Below, in pieces: positions 1-9,901 of a DNA stretch of 64,000 bases (positions are counted from its first letter, which is position 1; each line of letters starts with the position of its first letter). Made by a program: the position numbers and the translations under genes. Location: positions 62,001 to 126,000 of the forward strand of contig DATHYT010000085.1 of assembly GCA_035459025.1 (NCBI GenBank), written 5' to 3'. The DNA comes from JAABQT01 sp035459025 (lineage in GTDB: Bacteria; Pseudomonadota; Gammaproteobacteria; Burkholderiales; SG8-39). The notes beneath the pieces are model-generated. The model saw nothing but the letters and a program-made list of their open reading frames with translations. It had not been told where the DNA came from and did not search any database.

Positions 1-476
1 CAGGCGTGCAGCACGCGGCTTGAGTCCATTGCCGCCTCATAGCCGGCGATTTGCTCGTACATGAAGTCGATACCGGGAGACACCACCAGCCGGTCGTACT
101 TGAGCTCACCGCCGCGCGCGAGGCGCACTGACTTGGCGCCCGTGTCCACCGCCGTGACTTCGTCGCGCACGACCTGCACGCCGTACTTCGAAAGCCCGCT
201 GTAGCCGTAGGTGATGTCGGCCATGGTCTTCGAGCCGCCAAAGACCAGGTTGGAGATCGGGCAGGAGACGAAGTCAGTGTTGCGTTCCACCATCACGACC
301 TCGATGGCCGGGCCCCACATGCGTATGTACTTGGCCGCGGTGGCGCCGCCGAAGCCCCCGCCGATCACCACCACGCGCGCCTTGGCGCCGCCGCTGGTGG
401 CGCAGCCCGTGGCGGCGAGCGCCGCCGCGGCGCCGCTCAGCTTGAGGAAGTTGCGTCGATCGAATGTCTTGGCCAT
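1..476 (-). CDS. fccB: Sulfide dehydrogenase flavoprotein subunit (FCSD), 3' end outside the window
   Basis: The first 158 residues of the flavin subunit of flavocytochrome c sulfide dehydrogenase, which oxidises sulfide in the periplasm and passes electrons to a cytochrome c. The ATG at 476 is preceded by GGGGA. The N-terminus has a Tat-like RRNFLKLSG motif and a hydrophobic Ala-rich stretch ending near Cys25, then the dinucleotide-binding sequence VVVIGGGFGG (about residues 35-44) and the CPISNLVFGG segment typical of FCSD flavoproteins. The gene lies 9 nt downstream of a small cytochrome c gene, matching the fccA-fccB arrangement. The C-terminal FCSD flavin-binding part lies beyond position 1, so its redox cysteines cannot be checked. 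A related sulfide:quinone-type enzyme is the main alternative, but the Tat signal and cytochrome partner favour FCSD. Confidence 0.85.
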   Translation of the reverse strand, partial: MAKTFDRRNFLKLSGAAAALAATGCATSGGAKARVVVIGGGFGGATAAKYIRMWGPAIEVVMVERNTDFVSCPISNLVFGGSKTMADITYGYSGLSKYGVQVVRDEVTAVDTGAKSVRLARGGELKYDRLVVSPGIDFMYEQIAGYEAAMDSSRVLHA

Positions 477-485
477 GGCGTCCCC

Positions 486-779
486 CTACTTCTTCTGCGC
501 CGCGAAGTACGCGGCGATCTGCTCGATTTCACGGTCGCTGTAGCCCTTGGCAATTTGATGCATCGCGGTTGCGGGCCGCGCGCCAGACTGGAATTCCTTC
601 ATGGCACGCACTAGATCGTCTCTTGGCATGCCGGCCAGAGGCGCGTTGCCGCCGACGCTGTGGCCGGCAGTGCCATGGCACATGGCGCACGATGCAGACA
701 GGCGGCTGCCCGCGTCCTGCGCGCTCACGACAAGGGGCGCGGCCGCCAGCGCAGCCGCGCAAACAAGAGCAATTCGCAT
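486..779 (-). CDS. fccA: Small periplasmic class I cytochrome c, partner of the sulfide dehydrogenase
   Basis: A 97-residue monoheme cytochrome c with an N-terminal signal peptide (MRIALVCAAALAAAPLVVSA). One CXXCH heme motif (SCAMCHG) lies near residue 34, and a Met in the AGMP segment is the likely second axial ligand. I chose the ATG at 779 because a GGGGAGGA ribosome site lies just upstream; a start 54 nt earlier would put extra residues before an obvious signal peptide. It is transcribed ahead of the flavoprotein gene with a 9-nt gap, so it probably accepts electrons from it. The family (FccA/SoxE-like or c553-like) is inferred from size, motif and neighbour. A soluble electron shuttle not bound to the flavoprotein is also possible. 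Confidence 0.8.
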   Translation of the reverse strand: MRIALVCAAALAAAPLVVSAQDAGSRLSASCAMCHGTAGHSVGGNAPLAGMPRDDLVRAMKEFQSGARPATAMHQIAKGYSDREIEQIAAYFAAQKK

Positions 780-817
780 GCGGAGTCCTCCCCGGAGATT
801 CAGTCGCTGTGCCGGGG

Positions 818-847
818 AGTCTCGTCTGAGCAAGCGGCATGTGTCAA
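818..847 (-). promoter_or_regulatory. Possible promoter of the fccAB pair
   Basis: On the minus strand a perfect TTGACA (847-842) is followed after 18 bp by GAGACT (823-818), a weak -10. It lies 39 nt upstream of the fccA start. The -35 is convincing and the -10 is not. Confidence 0.3.
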
Positions 848-923
848 GATGGTCTGCGCGCGCAATTGACGCGGAGCAGCCCCGGACGCTGGCAACCCGG
901 CGCGGCTGCGCCGGGATCCGGGC

Positions 924-3206
<2,283 letters not shown>

Positions 3207-3207
3207 G

Positions 3208-3513
3208 CTACGTTTCCTCCATCACACATTGCAGCGGATGCTGGTGGCGCCGCGCGTACCCCGCGACCTGCTGCACCTTGGTGCTGGCGATATCCTGAGG
3301 ATACACGCCGCACACCCCGATGCCCTCGCGATGCACCTTCAGCATGACCTGCGTGGCACGCTCGCGCGTCATGCCGAAGAACTTCTGCAGCACCATCACC
3401 ACGAACTCCATCGGCGTGTAATCGTCGTTGAGCAGCATGACCTTGAACATCGGCGGCGGCTGCAGCTTGCTCCGCTGCGCCTCGAGCAGAATGTCGTCCT
3501 TGAACTGCGCCAT
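3208..3513 (-). CDS. clpS: ATP-dependent Clp protease adaptor ClpS
   Basis: A 101-residue N-recognin adaptor that delivers N-degron substrates to ClpA. The core has the family signature: the LLNDDYTPMEFV segment (about 27-38), whose Asp residues belong to the substrate pocket, and the ALL-beta/alpha fold ending in the conserved VHREGIGVCGVYP segment. It is the first gene of the clpS-clpA pair and is transcribed away from cspA. The start at 3513 is set by the typical length of the family. The ribosome site before it is weak. Confidence 0.95.
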   Translation of the reverse strand: MAQFKDDILLEAQRSKLQPPPMFKVMLLNDDYTPMEFVVMVLQKFFGMTRERATQVMLKVHREGIGVCGVYPQDIASTKVQQVAGYARRHQHPLQCVMEET

Positions 3514-3825
3514 GCCGCTTAAGAGTCGCTGCCAAGCTCAATCCGATCGGACATGCCCTTTAAGTTTCCGTTCCCGCACTCCGTGCAATGTGTGAATCGC
3601 CGGGCATAACCGCGCCCGCTGATGGCTATCCTAATCAATGTGTTCGGCGCGCGCAACGCGCCGCCAGGGGGGTCTTGACGGGTTCTGGGAAGCCGGGTAG
3701 AAGCCGCCTTGTGTTTGGATTCAGGCTGTCTGTAACGCCATAGGAAAGGGCGGCGGCGACGTGAGTTTCAAGCATGGCCCGGGCGAGGTGTCCGGCGTAC
3801 TCCAACCAACACAAGGGATGCGGCA
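3514..3825. promoter_or_regulatory. Divergent clpS/cspA intergenic region (312 bp)
   Basis: No coding sequence is supported here. The right half holds a recognisable cspA promoter and a leader of roughly 115 nt. The left half must hold the clpS promoter, for which I see only a loose candidate (TTGCAC on the minus strand near 3590, with an AT-richer ACTTAA downstream). The leader ends in AAGGGATG, the cspA ribosome site. Confidence 0.5.
3675..3703 (+). promoter_or_regulatory. Promoter of the cold shock gene
   Basis: TTGACG (3675-3680), a 17-bp spacer, then TAGAAG (3698-3703). Transcription would start near 3710 and give a 5' leader of about 116 nt, in line with the long leaders of cold-shock genes. 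Confidence 0.55.
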
Positions 3826-4029
3826 ATGGCGACAGGCACCGTGAAGTGGTTCAACGACGCGAAGGGGTACGGCTTCATCACGCCGGATGACGGCAGCGAA
3901 GACCTGTTCGCGCATTTCTCGGCCATCCAGATGGCGGGCTTCAAGACCCTCAAGGAGGGCATGAAGGTGAGCTTCGACGTGGTGCAGGGGCCCAAGGGCA
4001 AGCAGGCCTCGAACATCAACAAGGTCTGA
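3826..4029 (+). CDS. cspA: Cold shock protein, CspA family
   Basis: A 67-residue single cold-shock domain that binds single-stranded nucleic acid and acts as an RNA chaperone. Both RNA-binding motifs are intact: RNP1 KGYGFI (13-18) and RNP2 LFAHF (27-31), together with the N-terminal GTVKWFN strand. It is a single-gene unit with its own promoter, long leader, AAGGGATG ribosome site and a strong terminator directly after it. Several paralogues (cspA, cspD, cspE) look alike at this level, so the exact letter is a convention; neighbourhood with clpS is common for cspD. Confidence 0.93.
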   Translation: MATGTVKWFNDAKGYGFITPDDGSEDLFAHFSAIQMAGFKTLKEGMKVSFDVVQGPKGKQASNINKV

Positions 4030-4047
4030 GCGCCGCATCCGCAAGCG

Positions 4048-4077
4048 AAAAGGGCCGCGCCAGCGGCCCTTTTTCTT
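4048..4077. terminator. Bidirectional intrinsic terminator between cspA and icd
   Basis: AGGGCCGC (4051-4058), loop GCCA, GCGGCCCT (4063-4070), with TTTTTCTTT on the plus side and CTTTTCGC on the minus side. It can end both convergent genes. Confidence 0.85.
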
Positions 4078-4098
4078 TGCGGCGGCGCCGGCGCGCTG

Positions 4099-5355
4099 CT
4101 ACATGCGCTCGATCATCGCCTGGCCGAAGCCGGAGCACGACACCTGCTTGGCGCCCTGCATCAGGCGCGCGAAGTCGTAGGTCACCACCTTGTCGGCAAT
4201 CGCCTTCTCCATCGAGCGCACGATTACGTCGGCGGCCTCGGTCCAGCCCATGTGCCGCAGCATCATCTCGGCGGACAGGATCTCCGAGCCCGGATTGACG
4301 TAGTCCTTGCCGGCGTACTTCGGTGCGGTGCCGTGGGTGGCCTCGAACATGGCGATCGAGTCGCTCATGTTGGCGCCCGGCGCGATGCCGATGCCGCCGA
4401 CCTGCGCGGCAAGCGCGTCCGAGACGTAGTCGCCGTTCAGGTTCATGGTGGCGATCACGTCGTACTCCGCCGGGCGCAGCAGGATCTGCTGCAGGAACGC
4501 GTCGGTGATCACGTCCTTCACCACGATCTCGCGCCCGGTCTTGGGGTTCTTGAAGCTGCACCACGGCCCGCCGTCGACCAGCTTCGCGCCGAACTCCTTC
4601 TGCGCCAGGGCGTAGCCCCAGTCTCGGAACGCCCCCTCGGTGAACTTCTGGATGTTGCCCTTGTGTACCAGGGTCACCGACTTGCGGTCGTTGTCGACAG
4701 CGTACTGGAAGGCCTTGCGGATCAGCCGCTCCGAGCCCTGCACCGAGACCGGCTTGATGCCGATGGCCGAGGTCTCGGGAAAGCGGATCTTCTTCACCTT
4801 CATCTCGTCGGTCAGGTACTTGATCAGCTTCTGCACCTCGGGCGTCTTCGCCGCCCACTCGATCCCGGCGTAGATGTCCTCGGAGTTCTCGCGGAAGATC
4901 ACCATGTCGGTCTTCTCCGGCTCCTTGAGCGGCGAGGGCACGCCCTTGAAGTAGCGGATCGGGCGCAGGCACACGTAGAGGTCGAGCTCCTGGCGCAGCG
5001 CCACGTTGATCGAGCGGATGCCGCCGCCCACCGGCGTGGTGAGGGGGCCTTTGATCGACACGACGTATTCCCTGGACGCGGCGAGCGTCTCGTCGGGCAG
5101 CCATACGTTCTCGCCGTAGACCTTGCAGGACTTCTCGCCGGCGTACATCTCCATCCAGACGATCTTCTTCTTCGCCCCGTAGGCCTTCTTCACGGCCGCG
5201 TCCACCACCTTGATCATCACCGGCGTGATGTCGACGCCGGTACCGTCGCCCTCGATGTAGGGAATCACCGGAGTGTCGGGCACCGCCAAAGAAAAGTCCT
5301 TGTTAACCTTGATCTTCTCGCCGGTGGCGGGGACCTTGATGTGCTTGTATGCCAT
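4099..5355 (-). CDS. icd: Isocitrate dehydrogenase (NADP-dependent)
   Basis: A 418-residue TCA-cycle enzyme that converts isocitrate to 2-oxoglutarate and CO2. It carries the family signature DYVSDALAAQVGGIGIAPGA and the active-site segment GGIRSINVAL; Ser115 in it matches the serine that AceK phosphorylates in enteric bacteria. The HGTAPKYAGKD segment carries the Lys-Tyr pair associated with NADP preference. The ATG at 5355 has an AGGAG site about 7 nt upstream. The long open frame continues further upstream, but that part is antisense-like and not part of the protein. It is convergent with cspA across a shared terminator. Whether AceK is present is unknown from this window. Confidence 0.97.
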   Translation of the reverse strand: MAYKHIKVPATGEKIKVNKDFSLAVPDTPVIPYIEGDGTGVDITPVMIKVVDAAVKKAYGAKKKIVWMEMYAGEKSCKVYGENVWLPDETLAASREYVVSIKGPLTTPVGGGIRSINVALRQELDLYVCLRPIRYFKGVPSPLKEPEKTDMVIFRENSEDIYAGIEWAAKTPEVQKLIKYLTDEMKVKKIRFPETSAIGIKPVSVQGSERLIRKAFQYAVDNDRKSVTLVHKGNIQKFTEGAFRDWGYALAQKEFGAKLVDGGPWCSFKNPKTGREIVVKDVITDAFLQQILLRPAEYDVIATMNLNGDYVSDALAAQVGGIGIAPGANMSDSIAMFEATHGTAPKYAGKDYVNPGSEILSAEMMLRHMGWTEAADVIVRSMEKAIADKVVTYDFARLMQGAKQVSCSGFGQAMIERM

Positions 5356-5390
5356 GAAAGCTCCTGCGTGGATGCGTCGAATGGGCGCCA

Positions 5391-6512
5391 TTATAAGAGC
5401 TTCAGGTCGAACGCCCGCTCCACTAGCCACGCGGCGGCCAGCAGTGCGATCGCAACGGAGCCGCCCGCGAACGCCAGGCGGCGATAGGCCCAACGACGAC
5501 GCGCAAGGAACGCCGCCGGCAGAAATGCGCCGACGATTGCGAGCTGCCCAGCTTCGACACCCACGTTGAAGCCGACCAGTGACACGAGCAGGGCCTCGCG
5601 CGGCAGCCCGAGGTCGGCGAGCACGCTGGCAAAGCCAAAGCCGTGCACCAGCCCGAAGCCGAAAGCCACCGCCCAGCGCCGGCCGAGCACCCACGGCCTC
5701 AGGTTGTTGAGCGCGGCGAGCATGACCGAGAGCGCGATCACCGATTCGACGAGGCGCGAGGGCAGCGCCACGACGCCGAGCGCCGCAAGCGACAAGGTGA
5801 TGGAATGCGCCACGGTGAACGCGGTAACGATCCTGAAGACGTCCCAGAACGCGGGCGCAAAGCGTGGCGCGGGCTCCCAGGCGCGCGCGCCGTAAACCAG
5901 CACTGCGGGGAGCAGAAGTGATACCAGGAACAGCGCGTGATCGATGCCGATCCAGATGTGCCACACCCCCTCGCGCGCGTAATCCAGGAACTGGCGCAGG
6001 CGCGACACCGTGCCAACCGCGAGCTCGAGGCGCGGGTGGTCCGGGCCCAGCACGCCGCTCGCGGTCGCGGCGCCTTGCTGCACCTGGAGCAGGCCGCGGT
6101 GCGTGGGGTCGAGGTCGGCGAACAGGCTGTAGTCGAACCGCAGGGTGCGCTGCGGCGCGGCGGCGCAACGCGCCTCGAATTCCAGTACGGCGTAGGCGCC
6201 GTCGCTGTGCTCGTCGACGAGCAACCTGCGCGACTCGGCGCCGCAAGGCTGGCCGTCGGCGCTCAACGCAAGCCGCGCGAACGCGTAGGCCGCTATGTCG
6301 GCCTCGCGCGCGCGCACCTCGCCCCAGGTTATGGCGCCATCGCCATCGGCATCCAGGCCGATGGCGTACTCAAGGTCGCGCAGCGCGATGTCCCACTGCC
6401 CTCGCAGCAGCGCGCCCTCGACCCGCACACGGAGATAACTGTCGCTCGGCTTGTGCGCAAGCGCCGGGCCGCCGGCGAATGCCAGCGCGAGGAACAAGAC
6501 GACGGCCTTCAC
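5391..6512 (-). CDS. HupE/UreJ-like membrane protein with an N-terminal EF-hand domain
   Basis: A 373-residue protein starting with GTG at 6512, with a signal peptide ending near ALA-H20. A soluble N-terminal domain of about 165 residues includes a canonical 12-position EF-hand loop (D54, D56, D58, G59, I61, E65). The rest is about seven membrane segments of the HupE/UreJ_2 type, with histidines in HIWIGIDHALFL, TVAHSITL and GLVHGFGFA that suggest metal handling. HupE/UreJ proteins are proposed nickel or cobalt transporters; substrate and direction here are unknown. Its start overlaps the stop of the upstream TPR gene (GTGA), so the two are probably translated together. No hydrogenase or urease gene is nearby, so nickel delivery to those enzymes is not supported. 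Confidence 0.8.
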   Translation of the reverse strand: MKAVVLFLALAFAGGPALAHKPSDSYLRVRVEGALLRGQWDIALRDLEYAIGLDADGDGAITWGEVRAREADIAAYAFARLALSADGQPCGAESRRLLVDEHSDGAYAVLEFEARCAAAPQRTLRFDYSLFADLDPTHRGLLQVQQGAATASGVLGPDHPRLELAVGTVSRLRQFLDYAREGVWHIWIGIDHALFLVSLLLPAVLVYGARAWEPAPRFAPAFWDVFRIVTAFTVAHSITLSLAALGVVALPSRLVESVIALSVMLAALNNLRPWVLGRRWAVAFGFGLVHGFGFASVLADLGLPREALLVSLVGFNVGVEAGQLAIVGAFLPAAFLARRRWAYRRLAFAGGSVAIALLAAAWLVERAFDLKLL

Positions 6513-7675
6513 CGCAACTCTGCGGCTAGGCGGCGCATGCCGTCGTGCTCGAATCCGGTTCGCGCTAGCCAGTCGAGTACCGGGGCCGCGGCGGCCGGGG
6601 CGCGCGCCGCGCGCGCCGCCCGCAGCAGTATCAGGGCATCGCGCGGCTCGCGCTGCGACTTCCAGTTCTCCGCGGCGGCGGCAAGTGCTGCACCGGCATC
6701 GCGCCGAAGCTCGAGCAGGTAGCGGGCTTCTTCCGCGAGGTGCAGCCGGTCGCCGCGCAGCGCCGCGGCGGCGAACCGCTCGGCGAGCACACGCGCCTGC
6801 TTTGCCGCTTCGGGCATACCGAGCTCGTGCATGGCGAGCGCAAGGCGCAGCAACAGGGTGTCCGAACGGCCGCGGTCCTCGAGCAGCGCCACGACCTCGC
6901 GCTGGCGGCCCTGCTCCAGCAAGAAGTCCGCGTACGCGGCGAGCAGGAAGTTGTCGTCGATGCCGAGCGCGAGCGCGGCGCGAAAGTGATTCTCGGCCGC
7001 GGCGGCGTCGCCGAGGCGATCCGCCATTTCCGCGAGCCGCGTCTGCACCCACAGGCGTACGCCCATGTCGGCGTCGGCGTGTTGTTCGAGCGCCGCGCGC
7101 AGCCGGTCGTACGCAGCGCGCGTACGGCCCGTCGTGGCCTCGACATACGCGCTGCAGCCCGCGGCCAGCAGGTCGTCGCTCAGCGCCGCGAGCGCGGCGC
7201 ATTCGCCGGCGGCCTTCCCATACTCCGCGCGCACCATGAAGATCGCCGCCCGCCACGCACGGCCCTCGGCATTGTTGCGATCGCGCTCCAGGGCGAGCGC
7301 CAGTGCGCGCAGCGCACCGTCGAAATCGTGCCGGTACTGCCGCAACATCGCGCGCACGAGCAGTATGTCGGCAGGCGCGAGTGCCTCGTCCCAGGGCCGC
7401 AGGACCGCTTGCGCGTAGCCGACGAACCGGGGATCGCCCTGCGCCATCGCGAGGCCGAAATAGCGACGCGCGAGCGCCGCGGCAGGAGCGGGATCCTTAG
7501 GGGTGGCGGCGACACGGGCGCGCAACTGGCGCAGCGCGGCCGATTCCGGACTGTCGCGCACCAGCGACAGGCGCTCGAGGATTTCCGCATCATCCGACGG
7601 CAGGCGCGGCGCAGCCGCGGCCTGCACGGTGGCAAGGCACGTCAGTGTCCCAATCAGGAACCTGAAGACTGTCAC
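6509..7675 (-). CDS. Secreted TPR-repeat protein coupled to the HupE-like gene
   Basis: A 388-residue protein with a signal peptide (cleavage near VQAAAA) followed by Ala-rich helical repeats with TPR-like spacing from about residue 60 to 330 (for example ALALERDRNNAEGRAWRAA and ALALGIDDNFLLAAYADFL). TPR domains normally bind partner proteins; the partner here may be the membrane protein encoded next. The two genes overlap by 4 nt. An AT-rich patch just upstream (TATTAT on the minus strand at 7700-7695) could be its -10. No catalytic motif is visible, so function is unassigned. Confidence 0.75.
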   Translation of the reverse strand: MTVFRFLIGTLTCLATVQAAAAPRLPSDDAEILERLSLVRDSPESAALRQLRARVAATPKDPAPAAALARRYFGLAMAQGDPRFVGYAQAVLRPWDEALAPADILLVRAMLRQYRHDFDGALRALALALERDRNNAEGRAWRAAIFMVRAEYGKAAGECAALAALSDDLLAAGCSAYVEATTGRTRAAYDRLRAALEQHADADMGVRLWVQTRLAEMADRLGDAAAAENHFRAALALGIDDNFLLAAYADFLLEQGRQREVVALLEDRGRSDTLLLRLALAMHELGMPEAAKQARVLAERFAAAALRGDRLHLAEEARYLLELRRDAGAALAAAAENWKSQREPRDALILLRAARAARAPAAAAPVLDWLARTGFEHDGMRRLAAELR

Positions 7676-7835
7676 GGGAAAGGGGTTAATCCCAATAATA
7701 TCATGAGGTTACAAAAAATAGGACAAAGGCCCCCGACTCGGTCAACCGCTGCGCACGTGCGGCGTTATTGACTGCGGGAGCGTGGCGGAAGCGCTGCGCC
7801 GACCCGCTACGGTGTACACCAACTAGGAGATTTGA

Positions 7836-8021
7836 ATGAACAAGCTTCTGACTGTGATCGCCGCCGCGATGTTCGCGGCCGTTAGCGCCTCCGCCTTTGC
7901 CGCGTCGCACGCCGGCGCGCCGATGAAGGAAGGCGAGAAGAAGGTGGAGAAGAAGGCCGACAAGAAGAAGGCGGCCAAGAAGAAGGAAGCGAAGGAAGCA
8001 AAGGAAGGCGACAAGAAGTAA
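7836..8021 (+). CDS. Small exported lysine-rich protein
   Basis: A 61-residue protein with a good ribosome site (AGGAGA, 7 nt before ATG) and a signal peptide (MNKLLTVIAAAMFAAVSASAF) cut near AFA-ASHA. The mature part is about 40 residues and almost all Lys, Glu and Ala in KKA/KKE runs, so it is very basic and probably disordered or helical. It is followed at once by a strong terminator, so it is its own transcription unit. Similar small Lys/Ala-rich periplasmic proteins occur in betaproteobacteria without a known function. A role in binding anions, lipopolysaccharide or nucleic acid would be guesswork. Confidence 0.7.
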   Translation: MNKLLTVIAAAMFAAVSASAFAASHAGAPMKEGEKKVEKKADKKKAAKKKEAKEAKEGDKK

Positions 8022-8036
8022 GTCGCCTCTTTCCCG

Positions 8037-8068
8037 AAAAGGGCAGGGTTGCTACCCTGCCCTTTTTT
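8037..8068 (+). terminator. Intrinsic terminator after the lysine-rich gene
   Basis: GGGCAGGG (8041-8048), loop TTGCTA, CCCTGCCC (8055-8062), then six T; the flanking AAAA extends the stem. It overlaps any start of the next gene before 8069, which supports the later GTG start there. Confidence 0.9.
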
Positions 8069-8075
8069 GTTGCCC

Positions 8076-8510
8076 GTGAAGCGCCTTCTCCTTGTCCTGC
8101 TGCTCGCCGCAGCCGGCGGCCATGCGCAGCAGCCCACGTTGCCGACGGTCCAGCTCGGCGCTGGCATGCACCTGATCCGCGCCGAGGTCGCCGATCACGA
8201 CGCCGCCCGCGCCATGGGTCTCATGCTGCGCACCTCGCTCGCGCCCAATGGCGGCATGCTGTTCGTATTCGACGAAACCTCGGCGCACTGCATGTGGATG
8301 AAGAACACGCTGCTGCCGCTGTCGGTGGCCTTCATCGACGAGCGCGGCGCCATCGTCAACATCGCCGACATGCAGCCGCAGACCGAGGACTCGCACTGCG
8401 CGGCGCGGCCCGCGCGCTTTGCGCTGGAAATGACGCAGGGCTGGTTCGCCGCGCGCGGCATCCGCGCAGGGTTTCGCCTGCGCGGGCTGGACCAGCTCAA
8501 GCCGCGCTAG
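8076..8510 (+). CDS. DUF192 family exported protein
   Basis: A 144-residue protein with a signal peptide (VKRLLLVLLLAAAGGHAQ) and one DUF192 domain: the ARAMGLMLRTSL, GMLFVFDE, MWMKNTLLPLSVAFID and ADMQPQTEDSHCA blocks are the family core. The biochemical role of DUF192 is unknown; the fold is compact and small. I chose GTG at 8076, because the earlier in-frame TTG at 8049 lies inside the terminator loop. It ends head-on against the next gene with no gap (8510/8511). Confidence 0.85.
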   Translation: MKRLLLVLLLAAAGGHAQQPTLPTVQLGAGMHLIRAEVADHDAARAMGLMLRTSLAPNGGMLFVFDETSAHCMWMKNTLLPLSVAFIDERGAIVNIADMQPQTEDSHCAARPARFALEMTQGWFAARGIRAGFRLRGLDQLKPR

Positions 8511-9107
8511 CTACAGGCCCCCATTCTGCTGCGCCACCATGCAGTAGAGCATGGGGATCGACAGCAGCGTGTTCAGGCGCGAGGTCATGCCGGCCTTCTT
8601 TGCCGCCGCGGCCTTCTCCTCGGCGCCAACCTGCACCATGCCGAGCGCCTTCTTCTGGTTTGGCCAGATGATGAACCAGACGTTGAACGCCATCACCAGG
8701 CCGAGCCACATGCCGATGCCGATGGCGGTGAACGGGCGCTGCAGCGAGAGCGCCTGCACCAGCCAGCCGCTCATGGTGGCGAGGAGCAGGCCGGTCACGA
8801 TCGTCGCCAGCGCCGCCCAGCGGAACCAGAACAGTGCCTCCGGAGCGATGACCTTGCTGATGGCGGGTTTGTGCTCGTCGGGGATCTTGGGCATCGACGG
8901 CGTCTGCACGAAGTTGAAGTACCACAACAGGCCGATCCACATCACGCCGGAGAGCACGTGCAGCCAGCGCATGAAGAACGCCCACCAGGCGTGGCTGCCC
9001 AGGTTGATCCAGGCGCCGGTCGCCTGGCCCACGATGAGCAGGATGACCACCAGCACGACGATGCCGGCAACGATCGTGCGGCTGAGGGACGAAAGTATCG
9101 CGCCCAT
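8511..9107 (-). CDS. Urate_ox_N-type membrane protein without a cytochrome domain
   Basis: A 198-residue integral membrane protein with about five hydrophobic segments and a conserved-looking HAWWAFFMRWLHVLSGVMWIG block, as in the membrane part of the urate hydroxylase PuuD. Full PuuD carries a C-terminal cytochrome c; this protein ends after the membrane part with a short Ala/Lys-rich loop and one last hydrophobic stretch. No purine-degradation gene is nearby, so urate oxidation is not supported by context. Histidines in the membrane could hold heme b. The start has a clear AGGAGA site. It is convergent with the DUF192 gene. Confidence 0.65.
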   Translation of the reverse strand: MGAILSSLSRTIVAGIVVLVVILLIVGQATGAWINLGSHAWWAFFMRWLHVLSGVMWIGLLWYFNFVQTPSMPKIPDEHKPAISKVIAPEALFWFRWAALATIVTGLLLATMSGWLVQALSLQRPFTAIGIGMWLGLVMAFNVWFIIWPNQKKALGMVQVGAEEKAAAAKKAGMTSRLNTLLSIPMLYCMVAQQNGGL

Positions 9108-9140
9108 GGAAATCTCCTTTGCGTGCTTGTGGTTAAGGGC

Positions 9141-9158
9141 AAAAAAAGTCTAGCATAG

Positions 9159-9161
<3 letters not shown>
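9141..9161 (-). terminator. Possible weak terminator of the aap operon
   Basis: Minus strand: CTAGC, loop TAT, GCTAG, then ACTTTTTTT. The stem has only 5 bp but the T-run is good. The same bases hold TAGACT, which could be a -10 for the next minus-strand gene, so both readings are possible. Confidence 0.35.
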
Positions 9162-9899
<738 letters not shown>

Positions 9900-9901
9900 G
9901 G

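Noticed and set aside
896..915. CCCGGCGC-GGCT-GCGCCGGG hairpin after clpA
   Set aside because: Good stem but no T-run on either side, so not called a terminator.
4252..5487. Plus-strand open frame opposite icd
   Set aside because: Antisense shadow with His/Leu/Asp-rich composition; icd is unambiguous.
7740..7800. TTGACT at about 7768 as -35 for the lysine-rich gene
   Set aside because: No acceptable -10 at 16-18 bp; the surrounding sequence is GC-rich.
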